This document shows positions 25,726 through 35,511 of a DNA stretch of 44,868 nt, one piece after another; within the stretch, counting starts at the first letter, position 1, and each line of letters opens with the position of its first letter. The translations under genes were made by a program, and so were the position numbers. This DNA comes from Acidimicrobiia bacterium (lineage in GTDB: Bacteria > Actinomycetota > Acidimicrobiia > Spongiisociales > UBA11373): assembly GCA_016215655.1 (NCBI GenBank), contig JACRIT010000059.1:1-44868 (forward strand), given 5' to 3'. The notes beneath the pieces are model-generated. The model saw only the letters and a program-made list of their open reading frames with translations, did not search any database and was not told the DNA's origin.

Positions 25726-25739
25726 GGGACCAAAGACCC
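25726..25739 (+). promoter_or_regulatory. DosR/DevR-like box GGGACCAAAGACCC
   Basis: A palindromic GGGNC-N4-GNCCC site followed by T, matching the other three boxes. It lies in the 162-bp gap upstream of the minus-strand membrane protein gene, 122 nt from its ATG, and just past the stop of the SRPBCC gene. DosR sites work from either orientation because of their symmetry. Confidence 0.5.
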
Positions 25740-25766
25740 TCGCGCCAGCAGGTCGGGGCGGGCCGA

Positions 25767-26219
25767 TCAGCGGGTCTGGTCGGGATGCGACAGGATGGTG
25801 ACGACCCGATCGACGAAGTCCTTGACCGAGGCCTCGGCAAAGCGGTGCAACACCGCCCGATCGAGGATACGGCCCACGGAGCCCAGCGGAGGCTGGTAGT
25901 TGCCCTGCAGCTGCACCTGGGTGAGCGAGTTCCCCATGTCGGCGACGGTCAGTTCGGCCTCCATCTTGGGAAACAGGGCCGGTGTCCCGGTGGCCCACCA
26001 CTCCAGGGGCAGGATCGTGGACGATGCCCCCCGCACCGGCGTCCGCAGGTCGAGCAGAACGGTCTTGGCGACGGCGCCACCGCCGATCTTGATGAGCAGG
26101 CCCTCGCCGAGCCGGTAGGCGGAATCCGCCGAGGCCGTGAGGGTGTCACCGATGGAGAGCAGTTCCGCTTCGACCTCAGCGAAGGGCCGCTCCACCATCC
26201 CGTAGTACTGAACGAACAT
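25767..26219 (-). CDS. SRPBCC (START/polyketide-cyclase-like) small protein
   Basis: A 150-residue soluble protein with alternating strands and a long C-terminal helix. The pattern LPLEWWATGTPALFPKMEAELTVADMG followed in the next strand by LTQVQLQGNYQPPLG resembles helix-grip proteins that bind hydrophobic ligands. The ligand is unknown. ATG 26219 was kept, but an in-frame ATG at 26198 (MVERPFAEVE) is also possible. A small palindrome overlaps the first start codon. The next gene upstream on the same strand is the multicopper oxidase, 83 bases away. Confidence 0.7.
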   Translation of the reverse strand: MFVQYYGMVERPFAEVEAELLSIGDTLTASADSAYRLGEGLLIKIGGGAVAKTVLLDLRTPVRGASSTILPLEWWATGTPALFPKMEAELTVADMGNSLTQVQLQGNYQPPLGSVGRILDRAVLHRFAEASVKDFVDRVVTILSHPDQTR

Positions 26220-26224
26220 TCGTT
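26211..26224. promoter_or_regulatory. Palindrome AACGAA-CA-TTCGTT over the SRPBCC gene start
   Basis: Two 6-bp arms with a 2-nt spacer overlap the ATG at 26219, resembling a TetR-type operator. With the later start at 26198 the site would lie in the leader. No regulator gene is adjacent, so a chance match cannot be excluded. Confidence 0.25.
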
Positions 26225-26302
26225 GAGTTCACTTCTCCAGGAAGCTCTCGTGTAGGGCCGAACGGCCACCATCTCGTGCCAAAGCGCAGTACTGGGCCAC
26301 CG

Positions 26303-27712
26303 TCAGCCCTCCTGGGCGATCACCGCGGTCACCATTCCGAACATGCCCTGCTCAGACTCGACGTGAGTGAGGATGTGGCAGTGCCACACCCACGCCCCCG
26401 GATCGGTGACATGGAACAGCACCGAATATCGCTCACCCGGCGCCACGTTGAGGGTGTCCGTCCAGTAGGGGCTCTCCAGCGGCACCCCATCCTTGGCCAC
26501 CACCAGGCCGAAGAACTGGTGCTGGTGCATGGGATGGATCTGCAGACCCTCGTTGAAGTAGTGCACGAGATACCAATCCCCGACATCGAACACGTACGGC
26601 TCGGTGGCAGGGAACGACTTGCCGTTGAGGGAGAAGCCGATCACGCCGGCGTCGTTGAGCACCATCGGGATCTCGCCGGCGAGGGTGAGGTCGGCGGGGA
26701 TCGCCGTGCCCGACACCTCCGTGCCCAACGGAAGATCGACGTCACCGACGATGAACACCCCGAAGAGGCCGTTGGGCACCTGCATTTGGGCGTGGTGGTG
26801 GGCGTGGTACATCGCCACCGCCTCACGTTCGGTGGTGAACTCGTAGGTGAAGGTCTCGCCCGGTTCGATGAGCGGCTGGGTGAGCGGCGCAACCCCGTCC
26901 ATGGCGTTGGGAAGCCCGACACCGTGGAAGTGGACGTCGGTGCCCATCGGCAATTCGTTGGTGACGTTGACCCGCACCCGATCCCCCACTTCGAGGCGCA
27001 TCATCGGACCGGGAACCATGCCGTTGTACGCCCAGGCCTGGACGATCCTGCCGGGGGCGACCTCCCAATCGATGATCGACACGGTGAGATCGAACTCCTT
27101 CGCACCATCGGCGGCGAGGCGCGGCTCGAGCAGTTGGTTGCCCCGACCCTCCGTCGCCGTGGGGAAGGCAAGGATGGAGGCGGTCATGGCGTCCGACATC
27201 GCCTGATAGTCGACCTCCTCGTGTTCCACCGTGGGGGCACTGGCGAGAGGATCGACGAGCAGGGTCGCCTCCATCCCCGCCTCCCGATGACCCGGGATCG
27301 AGCAGAACACGGTGTAGGTGCCCGCCTGGAGGCCCGAGATCGACCACAGGGTCGCCTCCGCCGGGTTGATGTCGGGCGACGCTCCGAAGCCCTCGATCGT
27401 GAAGTTGTGTGCGGTGGCCCCGCGATTGGTGATCTCGAATGCGGTGCTGCCGGGCTTGGCCTCGAGGTGGCCGGCGATGGCGAAATCGGACAGGGTGATG
27501 GGGTGCACCTCGGCGGGGCCACCGGCGAGGGCGGCCTCGGCAGCACGGAGATCGGTCCGCAGCTGCGCCAATTCGTCGCGCACTTCATCGAGCTCCCGAT
27601 CCATAGCGGCGACGTCCTCTTCGGGGACGCCGGCAACGCTGTAACACCCGGCGGCGACCAGGGCCAGCACCAGCAGCAACCCTGCCCGCCACATCGTCAG
27701 ACGACCAACCAC
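26303..27712 (-). CDS. Multicopper oxidase lipoprotein with three cupredoxin domains
   Basis: A 469-residue predicted lipoprotein: lipobox VAAGC (Cys23), an Asp/Glu-rich coiled coil (about 28-60), a plastocyanin-like domain with a type 1 copper site (FCSIPGHREAGM), then a two-domain multicopper oxidase. Ligand motifs are HFHG, MYHAHHHAQM, HPMHQHQF and HCHILTHVESEQGM, so type 1, 2 and 3 coppers should bind. The type 1 ligands are in the last domain; the middle domain lacks the Cys. Likely roles are oxidation of Cu(I), Mn or small organic donors by O2; a nitrite reductase is less likely because trinuclear-centre histidines are present. The GTG at 27712 has a perfect AGGAGG with a 5-nt spacer. 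A DosR-like box lies 97 nt upstream. Confidence 0.88.
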   Translation of the reverse strand: MVGRLTMWRAGLLLVLALVAAGCYSVAGVPEEDVAAMDRELDEVRDELAQLRTDLRAAEAALAGGPAEVHPITLSDFAIAGHLEAKPGSTAFEITNRGATAHNFTIEGFGASPDINPAEATLWSISGLQAGTYTVFCSIPGHREAGMEATLLVDPLASAPTVEHEEVDYQAMSDAMTASILAFPTATEGRGNQLLEPRLAADGAKEFDLTVSIIDWEVAPGRIVQAWAYNGMVPGPMMRLEVGDRVRVNVTNELPMGTDVHFHGVGLPNAMDGVAPLTQPLIEPGETFTYEFTTEREAVAMYHAHHHAQMQVPNGLFGVFIVGDVDLPLGTEVSGTAIPADLTLAGEIPMVLNDAGVIGFSLNGKSFPATEPYVFDVGDWYLVHYFNEGLQIHPMHQHQFFGLVVAKDGVPLESPYWTDTLNVAPGERYSVLFHVTDPGAWVWHCHILTHVESEQGMFGMVTAVIAQEG

Positions 27713-27808
27713 CTCAACCTCCTGCTCGTGGACTCGCGCCGCCGCGACGCGAGGTAAGGACATGATCTCAGAGTCGTGGACTACACCACTCGACAACCGC
27801 GGCAACTA

Positions 27809-27822
27809 GGGCCGAAGGTCCC
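27809..27822 (-). promoter_or_regulatory. DosR/DevR-like box GGGACCTTCGGCCC
   Basis: Read on the minus strand, the box is followed by TAG and lies 97 nt before the GTG of the multicopper oxidase gene. It is the closest of the four to published mycobacterial DosR sites. It sits in the 122-bp gap between the pyrophosphatase stop and the oxidase. Confidence 0.55.
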
Positions 27823-27834
27823 GGATCCGACCGA

Positions 27835-30144
<2,310 letters not shown>

Positions 30145-30223
30145 CGTGACTCCTCGCCGTCAGCCATTACGCGGGGCGCAGGGTAGACGGGGGAACGGGC
30201 GCCCCGGCGATTGCCCGGTCACC

Positions 30224-30237
30224 GATGCCAGATGCCC
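30224..30237. repeat. Two 7-bp units (GATGCCA/GATGCCC)
   Basis: Two copies in register directly behind the stop of the emfourin-like gene, a permutation of the CCAGATG unit found at 21884 and 42467. Too short to count as an array on its own; listed because the unit recurs. Confidence 0.35.
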
Positions 30238-30239
30238 CT

Positions 30240-30677
30240 CTAGGCGGGCCGCACTGCCCCGAGGAAGGTCTGGATGAGGTCGAACAACGCCTGCGGCGCA
30301 TCGGCGGCATCGATGGTGGTCACGGTGTGGGTGATGCCACCCCGGGTCAAGGTCACCTCGTAGAGGAAGCGGTCGCAGCAGAGGTCGTCGGGGAGATACT
30401 CGGCGTCGAGGTCGAAGAAGTCCGATGCCGTCACCGCCGATTCGAGACGGGCTCGGTCGTCGGCGTCGATGGCGCCGGTGTAGCCGTCGGGACCGAGCAC
30501 GGTCCCATCCGACTCCAGCACCCAGGTCTCGTCGCGCCCCTCCAGACCGCCGCTGAGGTGGATGCTTCCGGACACTCCCGACACCACCGTCGTGGTCGTG
30601 GTGCCCCCAGCATCGCCGTCGCCGCAGGCGGTCACCAGCAGGGCCAGGACGATCAGGGGCGCAGTGGCACGTTTCAT
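30240..30677 (-). CDS. Emfourin-like lipoprotein
   Basis: A 145-residue predicted lipoprotein with lipobox LVTAC (Cys18) and a short Thr-rich linker. The domain pattern IHLSGGLEGRDETWVL, then ASDFFDL, then DRFLYEVTLTRGGITHTVTT is like the protealysin-inhibitor (emfourin) family, in which such a small beta protein blocks M4 metalloproteases; many bacterial members have no known target. Two adjacent cysteines (LCC) in the middle are unusual. ATG 30677 was chosen because the lipobox follows at the normal distance. A weak pair of heptamers (ACGGGGA)x2 precedes the start. The HEGLH gene upstream ends 76 nt away and may be cotranscribed. Confidence 0.65.
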   Translation of the reverse strand: MKRATAPLIVLALLVTACGDGDAGGTTTTTVVSGVSGSIHLSGGLEGRDETWVLESDGTVLGPDGYTGAIDADDRARLESAVTASDFFDLDAEYLPDDLCCDRFLYEVTLTRGGITHTVTTIDAADAPQALFDLIQTFLGAVRPA

Positions 30678-30686
30678 GGGTCTTTG

Positions 30687-30707
30687 ACGGGGAACGGGGA
30701 CGGGAGG
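30687..30707. repeat. Weak 7-bp repeat (ACGGGGA type)
   Basis: ACGGGGA, ACGGGGA, CGGGAGG in 7-bp register, 9 bases before the emfourin-like start codon. The unit is close to ACGGGCA at 33935-33955. Confidence 0.4.
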
Positions 30708-30753
30708 TTCCCGGCCGACTAGGAGTCGATAACTGGCAACGCCCCCTGCCATC

Positions 30754-31452
30754 TCACCAGCGAAACGAACCCCACTTCAGGGCGGGTTGGGCGCTGTTGG
30801 CCTCCCACCGGCCGTCGTTGCGGTACGCCCAGTACTCGAACGGGTTGTCGTAGTACGCCGCCGTCTCGACCAGCTTGCCGATCCGCACCTTGGCCACCCG
30901 GCGCTTGCGCGAGAAGGCCCCGTACACGGTGCCCACGATGATCCCGAGCAGGCCCCACACCACGTAGACGACCGGATGGAGCGGGCCGAACCAGCGCTGC
31001 TGCCACACATGGAGCCCTTCGTGACGCTCGATGAGATTGCGGTGATTGGCGAGTTCGTCGCCGCGCCCGCAGGTGGCGTTGCTGATCACAGGGCCTTGGG
31101 TGTTGGCGAAGCCGCGCTTCAGGGCAAACCCGCGGGCGAACACGTGTCGGTTGCGTCGCTCACTGAACTCGGGACCGAAGCCGCTGCGCCGGTTGAGAAG
31201 GTTGGCCCCGTTCACGAGCACGCCCAGTGTCGTGCTGATCAGCGCCCACGACGAGTCGAGGACGAAGGCAGCCCAGCCCCCGATCGTCTTCCAGGCGTAG
31301 ATGCGCCGAGCCCCGCCCAACAGTCCGTTGAGCCCGGCGGGCACGGCGGCAGCCGCCGCCAGGGGGGTGGCGGCGCCGAGGGCACCCGCGGTGAAGAAGG
31401 CGATGGCGGCGCCGGCGGCCGCGGTGACCAGGGCCTCGAACGCACGAGTCAT
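30754..31452 (-). CDS. Hypothetical membrane protein with an HEGLH motif
   Basis: A 232-residue protein beginning with Ala-rich helices (about residues 5-45), a third helix near 60-80, and a fourth at about 165-185 (VVYVVWGLLGIIVGTVYGAF). Between them, RHEGLHVWQQRWFGPLHP contains HEGLH, which fits the zinc-peptidase pattern HExxH. A third metal ligand is not obvious, so protease activity is only a possibility; proteins with this HVWQQRWFGPL block exist in other actinobacteria, function unknown. The ATG at 31452 begins the frame. It is followed by the emfourin-like lipoprotein, and a link between a protease-like and an inhibitor-like protein is tempting but unproven. Confidence 0.75.
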   Translation of the reverse strand: MTRAFEALVTAAAGAAIAFFTAGALGAATPLAAAAAVPAGLNGLLGGARRIYAWKTIGGWAAFVLDSSWALISTTLGVLVNGANLLNRRSGFGPEFSERRNRHVFARGFALKRGFANTQGPVISNATCGRGDELANHRNLIERHEGLHVWQQRWFGPLHPVVYVVWGLLGIIVGTVYGAFSRKRRVAKVRIGKLVETAAYYDNPFEYWAYRNDGRWEANSAQPALKWGSFRW

Positions 31453-31557
31453 GCTTCAACCCTACCCACCCGGTGGCCGGGATGGGCCGGAGGACCCTTG
31501 CCAGTCGGGGGTGGGCGGTTCGACGCTCGCCTACGGTCCCTGACCAGGAGAACGACG

Positions 31558-32091
31558 ATGCCTCCACATTGCGATTCCCTCGACGGTCCCGTGGTGATGG
31601 CGGCGCTGCGGGCACTGCAGGCCGGCGACGCCGCGCTGATCCTCCCCTACGTCCCGGCATCGGCCGAAGCCGAATTGCTCGCCGCCTTCGACAGGGCGCG
31701 CCTTGCCCGGGAGCATGCACCGGAGGCGGCCGATGTGGCCGACCGCTGGTTCTTCGAGACCGCGGTCCGGCTTCATCGAGCTGGCGAAGGGGCACCATTC
31801 ACCGGTCTCAGGCCCGCCGGTCTCGACGTCGGGCCCATCATCCCGATCGCGGAGCGCGCCCTCGAGTCGGGCGACCCCAGCGAACTCGCCGATGCGCTCT
31901 GTGGGCTGGTTCGTGATCAGGTGGAGGCCAGACTCCACCACGCCCTTGCTCTGGCGAGTCATGCCTCACACGGGATCGGCGCCGCCCGAGAGTCGATCAG
32001 TGCCGCGCTCGGGCTCCAGGTGTGGGCCCACGCCCTCTACCTTCAGACGCACGCTGCGGCGCACGGGGGAGACCACCACCACCCGGATTGA
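31558..32091 (+). CDS. DUF6448 family protein
   Basis: A 177-residue soluble protein starting with MPPHCDSLDGPVV, a signature I recognise from DUF6448, including the conserved RWFFETAVRLHRAGEGAP and GLRPAGLDVGP segments. The function of the family is unknown. The early Cys-Asp and several conserved histidines, including an HGGDHHHPD tail, could bind a metal; this is inference. ATG 31558 has AGGAG with a 7-nt spacer. It is divergent from the HEGLH gene and converges on malic enzyme gene 2. Confidence 0.88.
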   Translation: MPPHCDSLDGPVVMAALRALQAGDAALILPYVPASAEAELLAAFDRARLAREHAPEAADVADRWFFETAVRLHRAGEGAPFTGLRPAGLDVGPIIPIAERALESGDPSELADALCGLVRDQVEARLHHALALASHASHGIGAARESISAALGLQVWAHALYLQTHAAAHGGDHHHPD

Positions 32092-32122
32092 ACCGCGGTG
32101 ACCACGCCCCCTCGGGCGAACC

Positions 32123-33805
32123 TCACACCGGTTCGAGCCGTGGGTACTCGAGGTCCCACATGTGATCGTCGAGCGCCGCCTCGATGGCGGTGTCGCCGAT
32201 GAGCTTGCCGATGCCCTCGTCACGGGCAGCGCGGGCCACCGCCGCCGCGATCGCCCGGCTGATGGGACGGAGCTCCTCGATCGGTGGATACAGCGACCCG
32301 CGGGCGAGATCTTCGTCGGACACGAGATCGGCGAGGGTGACGGCAGCCGCCGAGAACATGCCGTCCGTCACCTTGCGGGCCCCGGACACGATCGCCCCCA
32401 TCCCGATCCCCGGGAACACGTACACGTTGTTGCACTGAGACACCGGAATGACGAGGTCGCCATACTCGACGGGGTCGAAGGGGCTCCCCGTGGCGATGAG
32501 CGCCTTCCCCTGGGTGCAGGCGATGATCTCCGATGGAACTCCCTCGGTCTTGCTGGTCGGATTCGACAGCGCCATCACCACCGGCCGATCGACATGACGA
32601 GCCATCGTCGTGATCACGGCTTCGTCGAAGACGCGAGACTGACCCGTGGTACCGATCAGCACGGTCGGATGGAAGGCCTCGATGAACGCCACCAGATCGG
32701 CAGGCTCTCCGGTGTTGGGACGGGCGAACTCGATCTTGTGATCTTCGAGATCGGGGCGATCGAGCGTGACCAGCCCCGCCGTGTCGAACATCGCCAGGTA
32801 GTGGCTGGGATCGGTCGGCCCACCCGCCTCCTCGACGAGGTGGCGAATCTGGCGGGAAATGCCGACACCCGCCGCTCCGGCGCCCACCATCAAGATCCGT
32901 TGATCGGTGATCTTCATTCCCGTGGCTCGTCCCGCGGCAAGCAATCCGGCCGCCACGACGACCCCGGTGCCCTGGATGTCGTCATTGAACGAAGGCAGCA
33001 CGTTGCGATACCGGTCGAGCAGCCGGAAGGCGTTGGCCTTCTTGAAGTCCTCCCACTGAAGGAGCGCACCCGGCCAGTGCCGCCGCACCGCCTCCACGAA
33101 TTCCTCGATCAACTCGTCATAGGCACGCCCGCGGAGCCGAGGATGTGGCCAGCCGACGTAGAGCGGATCGTCGAGGAGAGCCTGGTTGTCGGTGCCGACA
33201 TCGAGGCTGATCGGCAGGGTGAACGCCGGATGAATACCGGCACCCAGTGTGTACAACGCCAACTTGCCGACCGGTATCACCATGCCACCCGCGCCCTGAT
33301 CACCGAGGCCGAGGATCCGCTCGTTGTCGGTCACCACGATGAGCCGCACGTCGTCGATACGCGAGTGCCCCAGGATCTCGTGAATGCGGCCCGTGTGATC
33401 GGGCGTGATCCACAGACCGCGGCCGCGCCGGAAGAGGTGACTGAATGACTGGGCGGCCTGGCCGACGGTCGGGGTGTAGACGATGGGGATGAGCTCGCGG
33501 ATGTGCGAAGCGAGCACCTGGTAGAAGAGCGTCTCGTTGCGGTCCTGGAGCGCCGCCATCCCGATGTACTTCTCCAGCGCGTTGGCCCCCTTGTCCGAGA
33601 TGTGCTCGAAGGCGCGACTCACCTGTGTGTCATGGTCGGTGATCTCGGTGGGCAACAGACCCTCGAGAGCAAAGAGCTCGCGCTCCTCGCGGCTGAACGC
33701 GGTGCCCTTGTTGAGAAGCGGGTCCGAGAGCACGGCGGCGCCGCGCTTCCACACCCCACGCATCACCCAGTGGCCGTCCTGGCCGCGTTCGATCTGATAC
33801 TTCAT
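32123..33805 (-). CDS. Malic enzyme, large type (copy 2)
   Basis: A 560-residue paralogue of the enzyme at 9006-10694. Shared motifs are IVYTPTVGQAA, VVTDNERILGLGDQG, IPVGKLALYT with the catalytic lysine, the dinucleotide loop MVGAGAAGVGI and MALSNPT. It converts malate to pyruvate and CO2 with reduction of NAD(P)+. The two copies differ in N-terminal length and in the cofactor-binding segments, so they may use different cofactors; this has not been tested. ATG 33805 has GAGGAG 3 nt upstream. Divergent from the YjjI gene across a 167-bp gap whose larger part is a heptamer array. Confidence 0.95.
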   Translation of the reverse strand: MKYQIERGQDGHWVMRGVWKRGAAVLSDPLLNKGTAFSREERELFALEGLLPTEITDHDTQVSRAFEHISDKGANALEKYIGMAALQDRNETLFYQVLASHIRELIPIVYTPTVGQAAQSFSHLFRRGRGLWITPDHTGRIHEILGHSRIDDVRLIVVTDNERILGLGDQGAGGMVIPVGKLALYTLGAGIHPAFTLPISLDVGTDNQALLDDPLYVGWPHPRLRGRAYDELIEEFVEAVRRHWPGALLQWEDFKKANAFRLLDRYRNVLPSFNDDIQGTGVVVAAGLLAAGRATGMKITDQRILMVGAGAAGVGISRQIRHLVEEAGGPTDPSHYLAMFDTAGLVTLDRPDLEDHKIEFARPNTGEPADLVAFIEAFHPTVLIGTTGQSRVFDEAVITTMARHVDRPVVMALSNPTSKTEGVPSEIIACTQGKALIATGSPFDPVEYGDLVIPVSQCNNVYVFPGIGMGAIVSGARKVTDGMFSAAAVTLADLVSDEDLARGSLYPPIEELRPISRAIAAAVARAARDEGIGKLIGDTAIEAALDDHMWDLEYPRLEPV

Positions 33806-33871
33806 GGTCTCCTCGCGCGTAGATCCATCCCCAAGCGTGCGCTTTCGCGGGCGCCGCGGCCAGGGGAGGAA

Positions 33872-33962
33872 GGCCAGAGGCCAGAGGCCAGATGCCAGCG
33901 GCCGGAAAGCCGGGTGCCGGAGCGGGCGCGGGCAACGGGCAACGGGCAACGGGCAACGGGTA
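33872..33962. repeat. 7-bp repeat array that changes unit along its length, 13 units
   Basis: Starts as GGCCAGA x3, passes through TGCCAGC, GGCCGGA, AAGCCGG, GTGCCGG, AGCGGGC and ends as GCGGGCA, ACGGGCA x3, ACGGGTA. The 7-bp register is kept across all 91 bases though the unit changes completely. The last unit overlaps the -10 box of the YjjI gene. Confidence 0.85.
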
Positions 33963-33966
33963 ACCT
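33961..33966 (+). promoter_or_regulatory. Candidate -10 box (TAACCT) of the YjjI gene
   Basis: TAACCT with a 6-nt gap to the ATG at 33973. Its first two bases are the end of the heptamer array, so the array spans the -35 region. Confidence 0.42.
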
Positions 33967-33972
33967 TCCCCC

Positions 33973-35511
33973 ATGTCCTCCAGCTTCCAGGACCAGGTCA
34001 GCGCGGTGGTGACCGCTCCCAAGCTCACCTACCGCCAGCGCCTCCAGCAACTCGCCCTGCTCGCCGAAGGGGCGCTCCCCTACCCGAAGCTCTCCACCGC
34101 CGCCGACGGGGCCATGGAGTCCGGGCTGGTGAGCGACTTGCGCGAGGGCCCGGCTCCCTACCGGCCCCGCTACCTCCTTCCCGACTACTCGGTGGCGCTG
34201 CGCAATGGTTCCGAGTTCCTCGAACTCGAGCCCGCCACCGACCTCGAGGATGCCGTGGCCCTCCTCGAGATCCTCTACCACCACGTCCCCTCGATCACGA
34301 CGTACCCGGTGTACTTCGGCGACCTCGATGCCCTGCTCATGCCCTACTGGGACGAGTCGTGGACGCCGGAGCGACTCGACCGGGTCGTCACCCGGCTGTG
34401 GCGGTTCCTCGATCGCACCATCCCCGACGCCTTCGCCCACGCCAACATCGGCCCGATCGACAATCCCGTGGCCCGGTCGGTGCTGCGCGTCGATCGCGCC
34501 CGCGCCCAGGTGGTCCCCAACCTCACCTTGAAGTGGGACCCCGACACGAGCACCGAGGCGCTGCTCCTCGCCGCCGCCGAGGGAATCGCCGCGGTGAACA
34601 AACCACACATCGCCAACGACCCGCTCATCCGCCGTGACTTCCCCGAGGGGTACGGCGTGGTCAGCTGCTACAACACCCTTCCCCTCGGTGGCGGCTCACA
34701 CACCCTCACCCGTTTGAACCTCAAGGTGAGCGGCGAGCGCCACCACGGCTCGATCGAGCGGTATCTCGACGAGACCCTCCCCGCCCACATCGAGCTCACG
34801 TTCGAGATCATCGAGGCGCGGGTGCGCTACCTGGTCGAGGAGGCGAGGTTCTATGAGCACTCCTTCCTCGTGCGCGAAGGCCTGCTCCACCCGGAGCGGT
34901 TCACCGCCATGTTCGGCATCTACGGGACCGCGGAACTCGTCAACGGACTGTTCGGCGACAAGCGCTACGGCAAGGATGCGGAGGCGGCGGAACTGACTCG
35001 CCGGGTGATCGACGTGATCGCCTCCCGCGTCGAGCGCCGCGAGATGCCCCACTGCCGCAACGGTCGGGCCACCCTCCATGCCCAGTCGGGCATCGGCGAG
35101 GACGTCGGGGTGACCGCAGGGGCACGGGTGCCCATCGGCGAGGACCCCGAGCTCGTCGACCACATCCTCACCGTCGCCCCTCATCATCACCGCTTCGCCT
35201 CGGGGATCAGCGACATCTTCGCCCTCGAGTCGTCGGTGCGGGCCAACCCGGCGGCGATCGCCGACGTCGCCAGGGGAGCCTTCGCCCACGGGATGCGCGA
35301 GATCACCTTCAACGTCGAGGGATGCGACCTGGTCCGGGTCACCGGATACATGGTGCGCCTCTCCGACATCGAACGCCTGCGCGCCGAGGGCTCCCGCATC
35401 AACAGCACGGTCCTCGGCGCCGACTCGGTGGAGAACTGGGGTCTCCTGGACCGCGTGCCCCGGGTGATCAGCACCGAGTTCGACCCCCGCCTCGGCGCGC
35501 TGATCCGGTGA
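33973..35511 (+). CDS. yjjI: YjjI-type glycyl radical enzyme
   Basis: A 512-residue enzyme, close to the 516 residues of E. coli YjjI. The glycyl radical loop RVTGYMV places the radical at Gly458, and the active-site cysteine is probably Cys232 (SCYNTLPLGGGSHT). Glycyl radical enzymes are installed by an S-adenosylmethionine activase and are destroyed by O2; the reaction of YjjI is unknown. The neighbouring gene encodes the matching YjjW activase, with start and stop overlapping (GTGA). It has no ribosome binding site but a TAACCT box 6 nt upstream, so the mRNA is probably leaderless. An obligately anaerobic enzyme in a genome with oxygenases implies at least temporary anoxia. Confidence 0.92.
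   Translation: MSSSFQDQVSAVVTAPKLTYRQRLQQLALLAEGALPYPKLSTAADGAMESGLVSDLREGPAPYRPRYLLPDYSVALRNGSEFLELEPATDLEDAVALLEILYHHVPSITTYPVYFGDLDALLMPYWDESWTPERLDRVVTRLWRFLDRTIPDAFAHANIGPIDNPVARSVLRVDRARAQVVPNLTLKWDPDTSTEALLLAAAEGIAAVNKPHIANDPLIRRDFPEGYGVVSCYNTLPLGGGSHTLTRLNLKVSGERHHGSIERYLDETLPAHIELTFEIIEARVRYLVEEARFYEHSFLVREGLLHPERFTAMFGIYGTAELVNGLFGDKRYGKDAEAAELTRRVIDVIASRVERREMPHCRNGRATLHAQSGIGEDVGVTAGARVPIGEDPELVDHILTVAPHHHRFASGISDIFALESSVRANPAAIADVARGAFAHGMREITFNVEGCDLVRVTGYMVRLSDIERLRAEGSRINSTVLGADSVENWGLLDRVPRVISTEFDPRLGALIR

Noticed and set aside
26303-27712. Copper nitrite reductase (NirK)
   Set aside because: NirK has its type 1 site in the first domain and lacks the full trinuclear histidine set; here HFHG, HAHHH, HPMHQH and HCHILTH fit a two-domain multicopper oxidase.
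31527-31541. A fifth DosR-like site before the DUF6448 gene (GGGACCGTAGGCG on the minus strand)
   Set aside because: The second half-site deviates at two core positions, and the site lies only 16 nt from the start codon, overlapping the region before the ribosome binding site.
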